Source: Coenobita brevimanus (taxonomy: Eukaryota > Arthropoda > Malacostraca > Decapoda > Coenobitidae). From it: DNA of 64,000 nucleotides. The notes beneath the pieces were generated by a model, which was given only the letters and a program-made list of their open reading frames with translations, was not told the origin of the DNA and did no database searches. Positions 20,761-31,483 of the stretch are shown here, one piece after another. The DNA is taken from contig CM064655.1 in NCBI GenBank assembly GCA_032717465.1, positions 14,422,652 to 14,486,651 of the forward strand, in the 5' to 3' direction. Every line of letters starts with the position of its first letter. Position 1 is the first letter of the stretch. A program made the position numbers and the translations under genes.

Positions 20761-22979
20761 TTACCTATTTGTTGTAAACAGGAATTGAGCAATGCTCGTG
20801 TTGTCCTGTCTCCATATCCACATTTATCAAGTCTACCTTTACACACATGAACGTTTTTCTCATGCACCATCTTTTCGTCTAAGTCGTTCCAAATATTTAT
20901 GTATTTACCTAATATACCTAACTGTGATATACACGAAATGTGCTATGCTCGTGGGTTTCCGTCGCTGTTTCTCAATAAGTCAAATTTAGCTTTAAACTCG
21001 TTTAAGTTTTTAGACTGGATGATCTCTTTGTCCAGGCTATTCCATAAGTCTATACTTCTGTAAGGAAAGCTATATTTCTTGATATCCTTCAAGCAGCCTG
21101 ACTTTTTCAATTTCATTCCATGTCCTCTTGTTGCTCTCTTATCCCATAAAAACAGATCTTCTTTGTCAATTTTACCTACTCCCATCATGGTCCTGAACAC
21201 TCCAATCATGTCTCCCCTCTTTCTCCTTTCCTCTAAGGAAGGCAAATCCAGCTTTTCTAGCCTCTCTCTGTATGACAGGTCTGCCAGACTGGGGACCATC
21301 TTGGTTGCTGTTCTTTGTATTCTCTCAATCTTGTTTATATCTTTCTTTTTGTGTGGGGACCACACTACTGCTGCATATTCTAACCTGGGGCGGATCATGG
21401 CCACTATCAATTTTTTCATCATCTTCTCATCGATATAATGAAATGCTACTCTTATGTTAGTCATGAGTTTATACGTCTCTCTAACTATCTCCCATTTCCA
21501 CGGTATCTACATTTATGTTGTTCTTCACTGCTATCAACACTCCTCCCGTTTTTTCACATCTGTCTTTCTCCACAGTTTGTATTTACCATCTCCCAAATGA
21601 ACATCAATATCTTCTCATAATTTGGTCTCTACAAAGCACATCACATCAGGTTCATGTTCTCTCAAGAAATCGTTAATTTCAAGCCTTGCCGATATTAAAC
21701 CATCAGCATTAGTATATATCACCTTCAAATTATTTTTGATGTTTTTTATACCCTCTTCTCTCCTTCTCTCCGTCAGTACCACTTCCTCAATTTCTGATCT
21801 ATCATAGCCATCTCCCTTAATTTCCTTCACTTCTATTTCCTTAAATACCATTTCCTTACTTTCATATCCATCACTCCCCGAAAAAAAGTACTACATTCTT
21901 CCTCTGTCCTCTTATCATTTTTTTCCTTTACTTCTTCCTTCAATGATTTTAAAACTTCTCTTTCTTCTTCATTCAAATCTTTTCTTATTATAATATTTTC
22001 CATCCCTGCCTCTTTGCTTAATTTCCAGGTCACTTTAAGTATATCATCTACTACACTTTCTGCTGATAACTTGACTCTCATTGGTCTTGTTTCCCCTTTC
22101 TTATAAAGGCCTATCCTCCTTACTTCTTCAGTTTCTTTTACCCACTTGTCTCCTTCGGGATCAATCTTGCCTAATATTCCTCTCACCAGGTTCGTGTCTT
22201 TCTCAAGTCTCACGGATCTAACATTCTCTTCCTCCTCCCTGTTTCCAAATATTACCATGCATTTGTTCCTTTCTACAGTTTCTCTCACTATTTTCTCTTT
22301 TTTCTTCAGTATTTTCACTACATTTTCTTCCAATTTTTTCTTGTTCATTTCCCTTTCTTCCTGGATGATTTTTCTTAAGCTGACCACTTCTTTCTGTTCT
22401 TCTTCTAAGTGTGCCCACTTTGCCTTAAGCTCTTCCAATACACTGCTCACCTTCTCCATTTTATTAGTACTCTCTTCTAGTTTTCTCCTCAATTCGATAT
22501 TTTCACACTTCAAATTTCTGATCTCTTCATTCGCCGTCTCATTAGACTGGATCAGACTCTGTATAGTAATCTCCGTATTCTCAGACACTTCTTTTAACAC
22601 TAAATTCTCCACTTTCTTTTCAAGTTCACTAATCCTCATAATCAATGTTTTAACCAGATCCATGACATTAGTATTTCTATCAAATCCTGGAAATTCGAGT
22701 CCCTCAGTGTTTACATTTTCGGCCATGTTTGAGGTTGGTTACAATTTACAGTACGAAAACAGCTGTTACCGAAAATACTACAAACATTCATGTATATTCT
22801 TGCCAATAAATCTTTACATTTTTGGTAGTCTATATTAACTTACAGTACTTTAAACTTAAAACAAGACCATAGAAGAGAGGACAAACATTATTCCTGAAAA
22901 CTACTTAAGGTTTGCAGCAGTGGCAGGGCCTTGGCCTGGGAGCAGTCAAGACACGTCCGTTTGCTGTGGCTGTTCGCTC
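20759..22979 (-). mobile_element. F1 LINE copy 4, internally deleted
   Basis: The 3' end is at 20759 and the RT C-terminal region at 20943-21480. At about 21485-21490 the sequence jumps from RT thumb (...TNIRVAFHYIDEK) to endonuclease (GEGRAEVI region), removing roughly 2 kb that F1 copy 7 retains. 21615-21851 encodes the start of ORF2 and 21833-22726 an intact ORF1. 22727-22979 is the 5' UTR, ending GTTCGCTCG at a short GTGTGT (22980-22985), the same terminus as F1 copy 7 (GGCTGCTCG). Confidence 0.85.
21833..22726 (-). CDS. F1 LINE ORF1 protein, intact 297-codon frame
   Basis: Starts MAENVNTEGLEF. F1 copy 7 has the same start at 33022. Residues about 25-170 are a long coiled coil (SELEKKVENLVLKE, ELRRKLEESTNKMEK, EEQKEVVSLRKIIQEER). 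Residues about 175-270 are an RRM/C-terminal-domain-like part (KCMVIFGNREEEE, EVRRIGLYKKGETRPMRVKL, NIIIRKDLNEEEREV). The end is DMKVRKWYLRK-stop. This is the layout of LINE ORF1 nucleic-acid chaperones that coat the LINE RNA. The ORF2 start codon (21849-21851) lies inside the last codons, a 19-base overlap in another frame that F1 copy 7 shares exactly. The frame is intact though the element has lost most of ORF2, so it could supply ORF1 only. Confidence 0.8.
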   Translation of the reverse strand: MAENVNTEGLEFPGFDRNTNVMDLVKTLIMRISELEKKVENLVLKEVSENTEITIQSLIQSNETANEEIRNLKCENIELRRKLEESTNKMEKVSSVLEELKAKWAHLEEEQKEVVSLRKIIQEEREMNKKKLEENVVKILKKKEKIVRETVERNKCMVIFGNREEEENVRSVRLEKDTNLVRGILGKIDPEGDKWVKETEEVRRIGLYKKGETRPMRVKLSAESVVDDILKVTWKLSKEAGMENIIIRKDLNEEEREVLKSLKEEVKEKNDKRTEEECSTFFRGVMDMKVRKWYLRK

Positions 22980-23423
22980 GTGTGTATTTACCTATTTGTA
23001 TTTACCTATTTGTAGTATACAGGAATTGAGCAATGCTCGTGTTGTCCTGTCTCCATATCCACATTTATCAAGTCTACCTTTACACACATGAATGTTTTTT
23101 TCATGCACCACCTCTTTGTCTAAGTCGTTCCAAATATTTAAGTATTTACCTAATACAGTAATCACTCCAATATCCGGATCAATAGAGCCATCGGTAGGTT
23201 CGGATATTGGTTTTGTCCGGATATTGGGCCCCAGCTTATGGACTTGTACTTACGGACCCTAACACAGAGAAACACCTATACAACTCCCTCCGGACATGCA
23301 TAGCACCTATTTAACACCCAAATCACACCAATAAGGCACATAAATGACTGAAATAAATGCAATAGACACATAAAATGTGGGTTTAGAAGTATGTTCATAC
23401 ATTAATAAACATTCTGGTACTTA

Positions 23424-23462
23424 TGGACTCTAACCGAACCTAACCTAACCGAACCTAACCGA
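23424..23462. repeat. Telomere-like TTAGG-type run inside the pogo element
   Basis: On the minus strand this reads as GGTTA/GGTTC pentamers (plus: AACCTAACCGAACC repeated). The arthropod telomere unit is TTAGG. Short and imperfect; it may be chance or part of the transposon's subterminal repeats, which also use TTCGGTTA. Confidence 0.5.
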
Positions 23463-24002
23463 ACTCTGAAAAACACATTCCTACTGCACATGCATGAGGT
23501 AAGTTTAGTATGGAAAGAAGTACAGTATGACACTTTCTGGTGAGTATAGTATGGGAAAAAATACAATATGAAACATTCTGGTAAATATAGTATGGAAAAT
23601 AGTACAACATGAAACATTTTGGCTACTTACAGCAAGTCCCTGGCCACCTCGATGAATAACCGCCTCCTCTCGGACTCTGACAGTAAGAACGATTTCCTGA
23701 AGCACTTGCACTACACTCTTCCTGAAGTCTTGCACTGAACTTAGTCACTAACACACAGAAGTCCGTTCTTTTCACAGTGTTCACTTTAGTCCAAATAATG
23801 TTCCATTAAATTTAAGTGTTGCACATTAACTTTTCCCAAGTTTTTTAAGTTTCCAAAGCCAAAACAAAGAAGGTTAGTTACGTTAAATTTCTTTTCTACT
23901 TAGTCTTTTCTCCCAACTTGAAAACCTTAACACAACACACCGTTTTTTTCACTGCACAACACTCAAAAATCCCGTGTGGTCTAGTGGAGAAGTTCTTGCT
24001 GT

Positions 24003-25991
24003 TTATTCACTGTCAGAGCCCGAGAGTATCACTGGCAGGCGTCCAAGGGGTGCATCGGTGGGTAGTGGTGATGGCGTACCGACTACAGAAGACTCTGAAG
24101 ACAGCCGCAAACTCACGTCGAGCGGTGACTCCACTGTAGCTGATGTGCTGGGCTGTGGCTCGGAGCATGAGGGCCTGTCTTGGGGAGGCAACGGAGTGGA
24201 ACCAGGGCTTGGCACAGCGGGGGTCACGGGCCTGAAAAAACTGTCAATCGTTGACTGACGCAAGGACCGACGATTCTGGCGATTGATGATGCGCTGCAGG
24301 AAAGCACGCACTTCCTCCACGAGTCCCAAGGGCCCCATCTCCCTGTCGCAGTCCGGGTGTTCCAGGTAGTCTAGGACGAACTCTAGATGTTCCCGGAGTG
24401 CGCTCAGCTTGGGGATGGCTGGAGTAGTGTCCTGCTGGGCGGAGTCTGCATCATCATCGCCTTCGTCGTTGGAATCTTCAAGTTCGGGACTGACACCAGC
24501 AACCGAAGACGCGATCTCGATATCAGACAACGTCTGATACCCAGGATCGCCCTCGTCGTCGTCCAACCACTCACGAACATCGTCCACATCAACATCGTCG
24601 CCGTGCGTACGTAGCCGTGCATGGAAGTCATCCACGTCAAACCCTAGGAAATCGTACTCCACATCTGTTCCGAGAAGCAGATGAGACCAACCATTTTCAA
24701 GAGTTTTCACAGGGACTTCCTTCCATGCACTAGCCCAGTTGTACAGCGCAGACTTGATGTTGTAGCGGCGAAGGTTTTCCAAAGTCCGCTTGCCTCGAGT
24801 GTCACGTCCTTCCCTGCGCTCGTCCTCGTCCTCGAGAACCACCATCACCTCGTCCAGGAACTTCCGACGGTACAGGCGCTTTGTTGCCACGATCACTCCT
24901 TGGTCCATTGGTTGAATGAGAGCGGTCGTATTAGGTGGCAGAAACATGCACCTAATACGGCCATTCTCAGCAACCAAGTCCTTGTCGCACGGGTGGGCAG
25001 GTGCATTGTCGAGGAGAAGGAGAGCCTTTATCTGGTCGCGAGGAATTCCCAGTGTCTTCGTCTGGTAATGTATGACCTCCTTGACGAAGTGATGGTGAAA
25101 CCAGTCTTTGAAAATCACAGCTGTGAACCATGCTTTCAAAGAATGGTACCATACGACAGGAAGGACATCCATCACCCCACGAAGGCACCGAGGCTGCTTT
25201 GCACAGCCAACAATAACGGGCTTATGCCGGTGCATGCCGTTAGCATTGGCACAACACAAAGCAGATATCCGTTCCTTAGAAAGCTTGCGGCCAGGTACAC
25301 GCTTCTCCGTCTCATCGGCGAGAGTGTTCGTTGGCACCGAGCGATAGAATAGGCCAGTTTCGTCAGCGTTATAGACTTGACCGAGAGTGAGGCCCTCCCT
25401 GTCGATCAAGCCTTTCACCTTGTGCCGAAACTCGTCCACTCCATCCTCGTTAGCGTCCAATGCTTCGCCATGTGCTTTACGGTTAGTAAGGCCATGTCGC
25501 AATTTGAACGCGAAGAGCCAACCCTCGGATGCCTTGAAGTCTAGGGCGTCATGAAGCCTTGCAAACTTCTCAGCAGCAGCCTTCAGCTCCGTTCCACGTA
25601 CCATCACACCAGCTGCACGTTGCTGTCGATACCAAATCAACGTGGAGCGGTCGATCTCTGCATACTTGGGGGTAAACATAACCTTCCTCTCCACGTTGCG
25701 TTTGCTTCTCGACGAGAAGTCAGCCGTGTACTGCATGAGCTTGTCTCGGGAACGCTTGATATCAAACAAAGTCGACCAGGCCAGGTTGAACTCGCGGAGA
25801 ATGCGAGAGGAAGACCAACCCGCATCAACCTTCTCCAATATCTCCCGTTTCTTCTCCAGGGTCAACACCACTCTCTTCCTTTTCTCAGGAGGCGGGGCCA
25901 TCATCACACACACTAAGAGTAGGGCAGAGAGCAGCAGGAGGCCTTGCAGCAAGTACGGCACCACCACAAAAGCGAGCACGTGGGCAGCCAT
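24003..25991 (-). CDS. pogo/Tigger transposase, intact 662-codon frame
   Basis: Nuclear DDE transposase. From the first ATG there are 662 codons, but the first 29 residues are hydrophobic and unlike the family. The Met pair at residues 30-31 (25904/25901), followed by APPPEKRKRVVLTLEKKREIL, is the likelier start. Domains: CENP-B-type helix-turn-helix about 40-90 (VDAGWSSSRILREFNLAWSTL), second CENP-B/Tc5-type HTH about 105-170 (ADFSS.., LDFKASEGWLFAFKLRH), DDE core about 200-400. Candidate catalytic residues are D210 (YNADETGLF), D328 (LLLDNAPAHP) and D363 (PMDQGVIVATK), a 34-residue last spacing that fits my recollection of Tigger elements. Acidic region about 465-510. A C-terminal QSTIDSFF (579-586) matches a PCNA-interacting peptide (QxxIxxFF), a feature reported for Drosophila pogo transposase. 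No nonsense or frameshift is visible. Confidence 0.92.
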   Translation of the reverse strand: MAAHVLAFVVVPYLLQGLLLLSALLLVCVMMAPPPEKRKRVVLTLEKKREILEKVDAGWSSSRILREFNLAWSTLFDIKRSRDKLMQYTADFSSRSKRNVERKVMFTPKYAEIDRSTLIWYRQQRAAGVMVRGTELKAAAEKFARLHDALDFKASEGWLFAFKLRHGLTNRKAHGEALDANEDGVDEFRHKVKGLIDREGLTLGQVYNADETGLFYRSVPTNTLADETEKRVPGRKLSKERISALCCANANGMHRHKPVIVGCAKQPRCLRGVMDVLPVVWYHSLKAWFTAVIFKDWFHHHFVKEVIHYQTKTLGIPRDQIKALLLLDNAPAHPCDKDLVAENGRIRCMFLPPNTTALIQPMDQGVIVATKRLYRRKFLDEVMVVLEDEDERREGRDTRGKRTLENLRRYNIKSALYNWASAWKEVPVKTLENGWSHLLLGTDVEYDFLGFDVDDFHARLRTHGDDVDVDDVREWLDDDEGDPGYQTLSDIEIASSVAGVSPELEDSNDEGDDDADSAQQDTTPAIPKLSALREHLEFVLDYLEHPDCDREMGPLGLVEEVRAFLQRIINRQNRRSLRQSTIDSFFRPVTPAVPSPGSTPLPPQDRPSCSEPQPSTSATVESPLDVSLRLSSESSVVGTPSPLPTDAPLGRLPVILSGSDSE

Positions 25992-26269
25992 GGCGAAGAG
26001 CGTAGGTCTTGTCGCGGTGAGAGACAGGCGGGAAGTGGGGAGGATGCAGCGGCGCTCTATCGGACGTCGGAGGAATGACGAACCAAAACAATGCTCTCAT
26101 GCGGCGCACGCGGCAAGTTCAAATTACGGACGGCAAAAAATCGATTTTTTTCCCAATTTTTTTGGATTTTCGGACCATTTTGGGAATGTTTGATCCCAGG
26201 ACGATAAGGTTCGGTTAGTGGGGATGTTCGGTTATTGGGCGTCCGGATATTAGAGGGATTACTGTATAC

Positions 26270-26499
26270 CTATCTATCTATCTATCTATTGCCAGACGCC
26301 TCAATCCCGTTTGGGGTGGCCACAAACAAATCGCCTCCATGTCGCCCTGTCCCCCGCCATTCCACTGCCCTGCTCCCAACTCACACCCCCCTCTCTCATA
26401 TACCTCTCCACCCCATCCCTCCATCTCATCCTCGGCCTCCCCCTCCCTCTTCCCCCCTCCACCTTACTCACATACACTCTCTTCGTCAGTCTTTCACTG
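26270..26499 (-). mobile_element. F2 LINE copy 2, 3'-end fragment
   Basis: Minus-strand 5'-truncated F2. The tail is (CTAT)n on plus at 26270-26287, then TTGCCAGACGCCTCAATCCC, then the C-terminal coding end (CTTCGTCAGTCTTTCAC). It is inserted in F1 copy 5; ACCTA occurs on both sides (about 26268 and 26502) and is a plausible target duplication. Confidence 0.8.
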
Positions 26500-27757
26500 A
26501 CCTAATTGTGATATACACGGAATGTACTATGCTCGTGGGTTTCCGTCGCTGTTTCTCAATAGGTCGAATTTAGCTTTAAACTCGTTTAAGTTTTTAGACT
26601 GGGCGATCTCTTTGTCCAGGCTATTCCATAAGTCTATACTTCTGTAAGGAAAGCTATATTTCTTGATATCTTTCAAACAGCTTGACTTTTTCAATTTCAT
26701 TCCATGTCCTCTTGTTGCTCTCTTATCCCATACAAACAGATCTTCTTTGTCAATTTTATCTACTCCCACCATGGTCCTGAACACCGCAATCATGTCTCCC
26801 CTCTTTCTCCTTTCCTCTAACGAAGGCAAATCCAGTTTTTCCAGCCTCTCTCTGTATGACAGGTCTGTCAGACTGGGGACCATCTTGGTTGCTGTTCTTT
26901 GTATTCTCTCAATCTTGTTTATATCTTTCTTTTTGTGTGGGGACCACACTACTGCTGCATATTCTAACCTGGGGCGGATCATGGCCACTATCAATTTTTT
27001 CATCATTTCCTCATCCATATAATGAAATGCTACTCTTATGTTAGTCAAGAGCTTATAAGTCTCTCCAACTATCTTGTTAATGTGCTTTTCTGGTGACAAA
27101 CTATCTTGGACCAGCACTCCCAAATCTTTCTCTTCTCTCCTTTTTGTGATTAATTCATTACCCAAAAAATAATTCAGTGATGGTCTGGTACTTTTACCCA
27201 TTTCCAATATTTTACATTTCTTTACATTAAATTTCATTTCCCACGTCCGGCTCCAATTGTGTATCCTATCCAAGTCCTCCTGCAGTATTTTACAATCCTC
27301 CTCAACCTCTATCTTCCTCAAGATCTTTACATCATCAGCGAACAGACTTGCATAAGTGTTCACTCCATCTATCATATCATTTACGTAAATCAGGAACATT
27401 ACTGGCGCCAACACTGAGCCTTGAGGGACTCCACTTGTTACTTCCCTCCATCCAGACATCTTTTCCTTTATTACTGTCCTCATTTGTCTGTCTCAAAAAG
27501 TCTCTCATCCATTCCAGAAGTTTCCCCTTTAGTATATATTCTAGTTTCCACATTAGTCTCTTATGAGGTACCTTGTCAAAGGCCTTCTCTAAGTCTAAGT
27601 ACACACAATCCACCCAACCATCTCTCTCCTGTACCACATCAATTGCTCTTGAGTAAAAGCTCAAGTTAGAAACACATGACCTTCCACTTCTGAATCCAAA
27701 CTGACATTCAGCCAAAATATTCATCTCTTCCAGATATTTTATCCATCTGTCTTTCTT

Positions 27758-27772
27758 TGTGTGTGTGTGTGT
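27758..27772. repeat. (TG)n microsatellite
   Basis: A short run joining the truncated 5' end of F1 copy 5 to the 3' end of F1 copy 6. Confidence 0.9.
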
Positions 27773-28982
27773 TCTTACCTAAATGTTCTTACCTAATTGT
27801 ATCTTTACAGGAATGAGTCAAGCTCGTACTGTCCCGTGTCTTAAACCATATTTATCGTACAGATCCTTAAATTTATGAATTGTTTTGGCACACACTATTT
27901 CATTCGGTAGTGCATTCCATTGATCAATTGCTCTGTTTGGGAAACTGAATTTCCTTACGTCTTTATCACCTCTCTTCTTATGCATTTTTTTGCAGTGTCC
28001 TCTTGCTGATGCTTCTCCATATGTTAAGTAATCATTTATGTCTATTTTCTCCTTTCCTGATATGCATTTATATAGCATTATCATGTCACCTCTTTTCCTT
28101 CTCTCCTGTAGTGCTGGTAGATTCAGTTTATTTAGTCTTTCTTCGTAGCTTAGGTCCTTTAAGCTTGGTATCCATCTTGTAGCGGCCCTTTGAACTTTTT
28201 CAATCTTGTCTATATGCTTTTTGAGATGAGGACTCCAAACTACTGATGCATATTCCAGGGTTGGTCTAATGAATGATGTTATTATCCTTCTTAGCATGTC
28301 TTCATTTATGAATGTGAATGCTATTCTCATATTTGCAAGCAGTGTATACATGTTCCGCACCTTCTCGCTGATGTGGTCAGCCGGAGATAGTCTGTTATTG
28401 ATAATCACACCTAGGTCTTTCTCTCTTTCTGATGTGTATAGGGTTTTATTTCCTAACTTATAATCCCAATCAGGTCTTTTTCCACTTTTACCAAACTTGA
28501 TTACATGACACTTGTCCACATTGAATTCCATTTGCCATGTACTGCTCCATTCATGAAGTTTATTTAATTCTTCTTGTAGCTCTTTACAAGAGTCTGTTAG
28601 TAATTCTCCTTTGTATTTTTGCATCATCTGCAAACATATTCAGATAGCTCTCATTTCCAGTGTTAATGTTTATATCATTTATATACACTAAAAACATGAT
28701 TGGTGCCAGCACTGAACCCTGTGGTACTCCACTAGTCACTTCTTTCCATGATGAGTAGTTTCCTCTTAATACTGTCCTCATTTCTCTTTTTATGAGAAAG
28801 TCTTGCATCCAACAAAACAGTTTACCTCGAATTCCTCCTTGATGGTACAGTTTCCATAAAAGTCTTTGGTGTGGTACTGTGTGAAAAGCTTTCTTGAAAT
28901 CTAAATAGATACTGTCCACCCATCCTTCCCTTTCCTGTATTGTGTTTGTTACTCTGTCATAGTAACTCAACAGATTAGTAAC

Positions 28983-28985
<3 letters not shown>
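27773..28985 (-). mobile_element. F1-related LINE copy 6 (separate subfamily), 5'-truncated
   Basis: The 3' end is a variant with two tandem copies (plus: TTCTTACCTAAATG, then TTCTTACCTAATTG) next to (TG)n. 27818-28633 encodes the RT thumb and C-terminus (REKDLGVIINNRLSPADHISEK, RPTLEYASVVWSPHLKKHIDKIEKVQ) and 28584-28970 the palm (YLDFKKAFHTVPHQRL, TSGVPQGSVLAPIMFLVYIND, MFADDAK). One frameshift separates them. The protein differs clearly from the other F1 copies, yet the element has the same (GT)n junctions at both ends (27772 and 28986). Confidence 0.85.

Positions 28986-29028
<43 letters not shown>
28986..29028. repeat. (TG)n microsatellite
   Basis: A pure run between the truncated 5' end of copy 6 and the 3' end of F1 copy 7. 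Confidence 0.97.
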
Positions 29029-29030
<2 letters not shown>

Positions 29031-29203
29031 TTACCTATTTGTAGTATACAGGAATTGAGCAATGCTCGTGTTGTCCTGTCTCCATATCCACATTTATCAA
29101 GTCTACCTTTATACACATGAATGTTTTTCTCATGCACCACCTCTTTGTCTAAGTCGTTTCAAATATTTAAGAATATACCTAATTGTGATATACACGGAAT
29201 GTA

Positions 29204-31396
29204 CTATGCTCGTGGGTTTCCGTCGCTGTTTCTCAATAAGTCGAATTTAACTTTAAACTCATTTAAGTTTTTAGACTGGACGATCTCTTTGTCCAGGCTA
29301 TTCCATAAGTCTATACTTCTGTAAGGAAAGCTATATTTCTTGATATCCTTCAAGCAGCTTGACTTTTTCAATTTCATTCCATGTCCTCTTGTTGCTCTCT
29401 TATCCCATACAAACAGATCTTCTTTGTCAATTTTATCTACTCCCACCATGGTCCTGAACACCGCAATCATGTCTCCCCTCTTTCTCCTTTCCTCTAACGA
29501 AGGCAAATCCAGTTTTTCCAGCCTCTCTCTGTATGACAGGTCTATCAGACTGGGGACCATCTTGGTTGCTGTTCTTTGTATTCTCTCAATCTTGTTTATA
29601 TCTTTCTTTTTGTGTGGGGACCACACTACCGTTGCATATTCTAACCTGGGGCGGATCATGGCCACTATCAATTTTTTCATCATTTCCTCATCCATATAAT
29701 GAAATGCTACTCTTATGTTAGTCAAGAGCTTATAAGTCTCTCCAACTATCTTGTTAATGTGCTTTTCTGGTGACAAACTATCTTGGACCAGCACTCCCAA
29801 ATCTTTCTCTTCTCTCCTTTTTGTGATTAATTCATTACCCAAAAAATAATTCAGTGATGGTCTCCTGGTACTTTTACCCATTTCCAATATTTTACATTTC
29901 TTTACATTAAATTTCATTTCCCACGTCCGGCTCCAATTGTGTATCCTATCCAAATCCTCCTGCAGTATTTTACAATCCTCCTCAACCTCTATCTTCCTCA
30001 AGATCTTTACATCATCAGCAAACAGACTCGCATAACTGTTCACTCCATCTACCATATCATTTACGTAAATCAGGAACATTACTGGTGCCAACACTGAGCC
30101 TTGAGGGACTCCACTTGTTACTTCCCTCCATCCAGACATCTTTTCCTTTATTACTGTCCTTATTTGTCTGTCTCTCAAAAAGTCTCTCATCCATTCCAGA
30201 AGTTTCCCCTTTAGTATATATTCTAGTTTCCACATTAGTCTCTTATGAGGTACCTTGTCAAAGGCCTTCTCTAAGTCTAAGTACACACAATCCACCCAAC
30301 CATCTCTCTCCTGTACCACATCAATCGCTCTTGAGTAAAAGCTCAACAAGTTTGAAACACATGACCTTCCACTTCTGAATCCAAACTGACATTCAGCCAA
30401 AATATTCATCTCTTCCAGATATTTTATCCATCTGTCTTTCAGGATTTTCTCACACAATTTTGCGACCATGCTGGTTAGAGACACTGGTCTATATTTCAGG
30501 GGTTCTTCCCTGTTTCCTCCCTTGTAAATTGGTACCACATTTGCCCTCTTCCATTCTTTTGGCACTTTCCCCTCTTCCAGTGAGCATACAATTAAGCTGT
30601 GAATTTTATCCGCCAGTTGTTCTCTGCATTCCTTCAGTACCCAATTAGAAATTCCATCAGGTCCTGGGGCTTTCCTTACATCTTGAGTTTCCAGTAATTT
30701 ATACACTTCCTGCACCTCCACTTTTATATCTTTTATCACCGGAACATTTCTAATCACTCCCTCCTCTTCCACAAGCTCCTTTTCTTTAGTGAAAACTGAC
30801 TGGAAACGTTTGTTCATTATTTCTGCTTGCATTGCCGCATCCTTAAAGACCTCTCCATCTACTTTCAGCTTGGTGATTCCTTCCTTTTGTTTCAGTTTGC
30901 CATTAACAAATCTATAAAACAGTTTGGGTTCATCCTTGCATTTGTCAATTATACCTTTTTCAAAATTCCTTTCTTCTTCCCTACGTATTCTTGTGTATTC
31001 GTTTCTTGTTCTTTTATATTCTTCCTTTGTTCTGTCGTTACCTCTCTTTCTCCAATTGTTCCACGCCTTATCTCTCTCTTTTTTGGCTATCATACACCTT
31101 CTATTAAACCACTCCTTTTTCCTGTTTTCTTTCCCTCTTACTCTTGGTACAAATTTTTCCACTCCCAAATTATAGAGGTCTAGAAAGATATCCCACTTCC
31201 TCTGTATCTCTCTTGTTTCTCTGAATTTTCTCCAATCCGCATTTTCAAAAAAGTTTCTCAATCCTGTAAAATTTGCTTTGCCAAAGTTGTATCTTCCCTG
31301 TCTATGAAGCTCGTCTCTTGGCTCGGCGTTTCCTATTAACATCTGGAACTCAATGACCATGTGATCACTTTTTCCCAAAGGACAGAGATATTCCAA
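29204..31396 (-). pseudogene. F1 copy 7 RT, 730 open codons
   Basis: Reverse transcriptase of the LINE, which would prime on nicked DNA. Positions count from 31396, where a codon for Leu (ESLEYLCPLG) lies inside the gene. The open frame in fact continues upstream to a TGA at 31484-31486 that replaces the Trp of MTQWVKEE seen in F1 copy 1. Landmarks: end of the endonuclease with GKSDHMVIEFQ (8-18), a basic linker KKEWFNRRCMIAKKERDKAW (93-112), RT motifs RKAPGPDGIS (241-250), KYRPVSLTSM (301-310), ECQFGFRSGRSCVSN (335-349), VYLDLEKAFDKVP (371-383), TSGVPQGSVLAPVMFLIYVND (427-447), FADD (459-462), and a CR1-type C-terminal block (RPRLEYATVVWSPHKKKD, SYRERLEKLDLPSLEERRKR). All RT catalytic residues are present. 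Confidence 0.85.
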
Positions 31397-31483
31397 TGAT
31401 TCTATTACATCGGGTTCTTTGGTGAACAGTAAATCTAACCTTGCTGGTGTGTCCTCACCTCGAAACCGTGTCTCTTCTTTGAC

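Larger units (their letters stand above)
23156..26264 (-). mobile_element. Tigger/pogo DNA transposon, 3.1 kb, apparently complete
   Basis: Flanked by TA at 23154-23155 and 26265-26266. The inverted repeats start CAGTAATC and reach AATATCCGGA, 23 bases with two mismatches between ends. Further subterminal copies of TCCGGATATTGG and TTCGG.TATTGG occur within 70 bp of both ends. One long gene is on the minus strand. The element is inserted in F1 copy 5, whose sequence is continuous across the TA if it is removed. An intact frame and near-identical ends suggest relatively recent activity. Confidence 0.95.
22986..27757 (-). mobile_element. F1 LINE copy 5, 5'-truncated, with pogo and F2 insertions
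   Basis: The 3' end at 22986 has the terminal motif duplicated in tandem (plus: ATTTACCTATTTGT twice). F1 sequence runs to 23153 and is interrupted by a pogo element (23156-26264) at a TA. It continues for a few bases, is interrupted again by a short F2 3' end (26270-26499), and resumes at about 26500. From there 26527-27483 encodes RT with TSGVPQGSVLAPVMFLIYVND and LFADDVKIL, and 27377-27724 the upstream RT part (ECQFGFRSGRSCVSNL, DLEKAFDKVPH). The 5' truncation, inside the RT, falls directly on a (TG)n array at 27758. Confidence 0.85.

Noticed and set aside
25905..25991. Signal peptide or membrane segment at the N-terminus of the pogo transposase
   Set aside because: The hydrophobic 29 residues precede a Met pair and the conserved DNA-binding start; a transposase is nuclear, so the extension is most likely untranslated.
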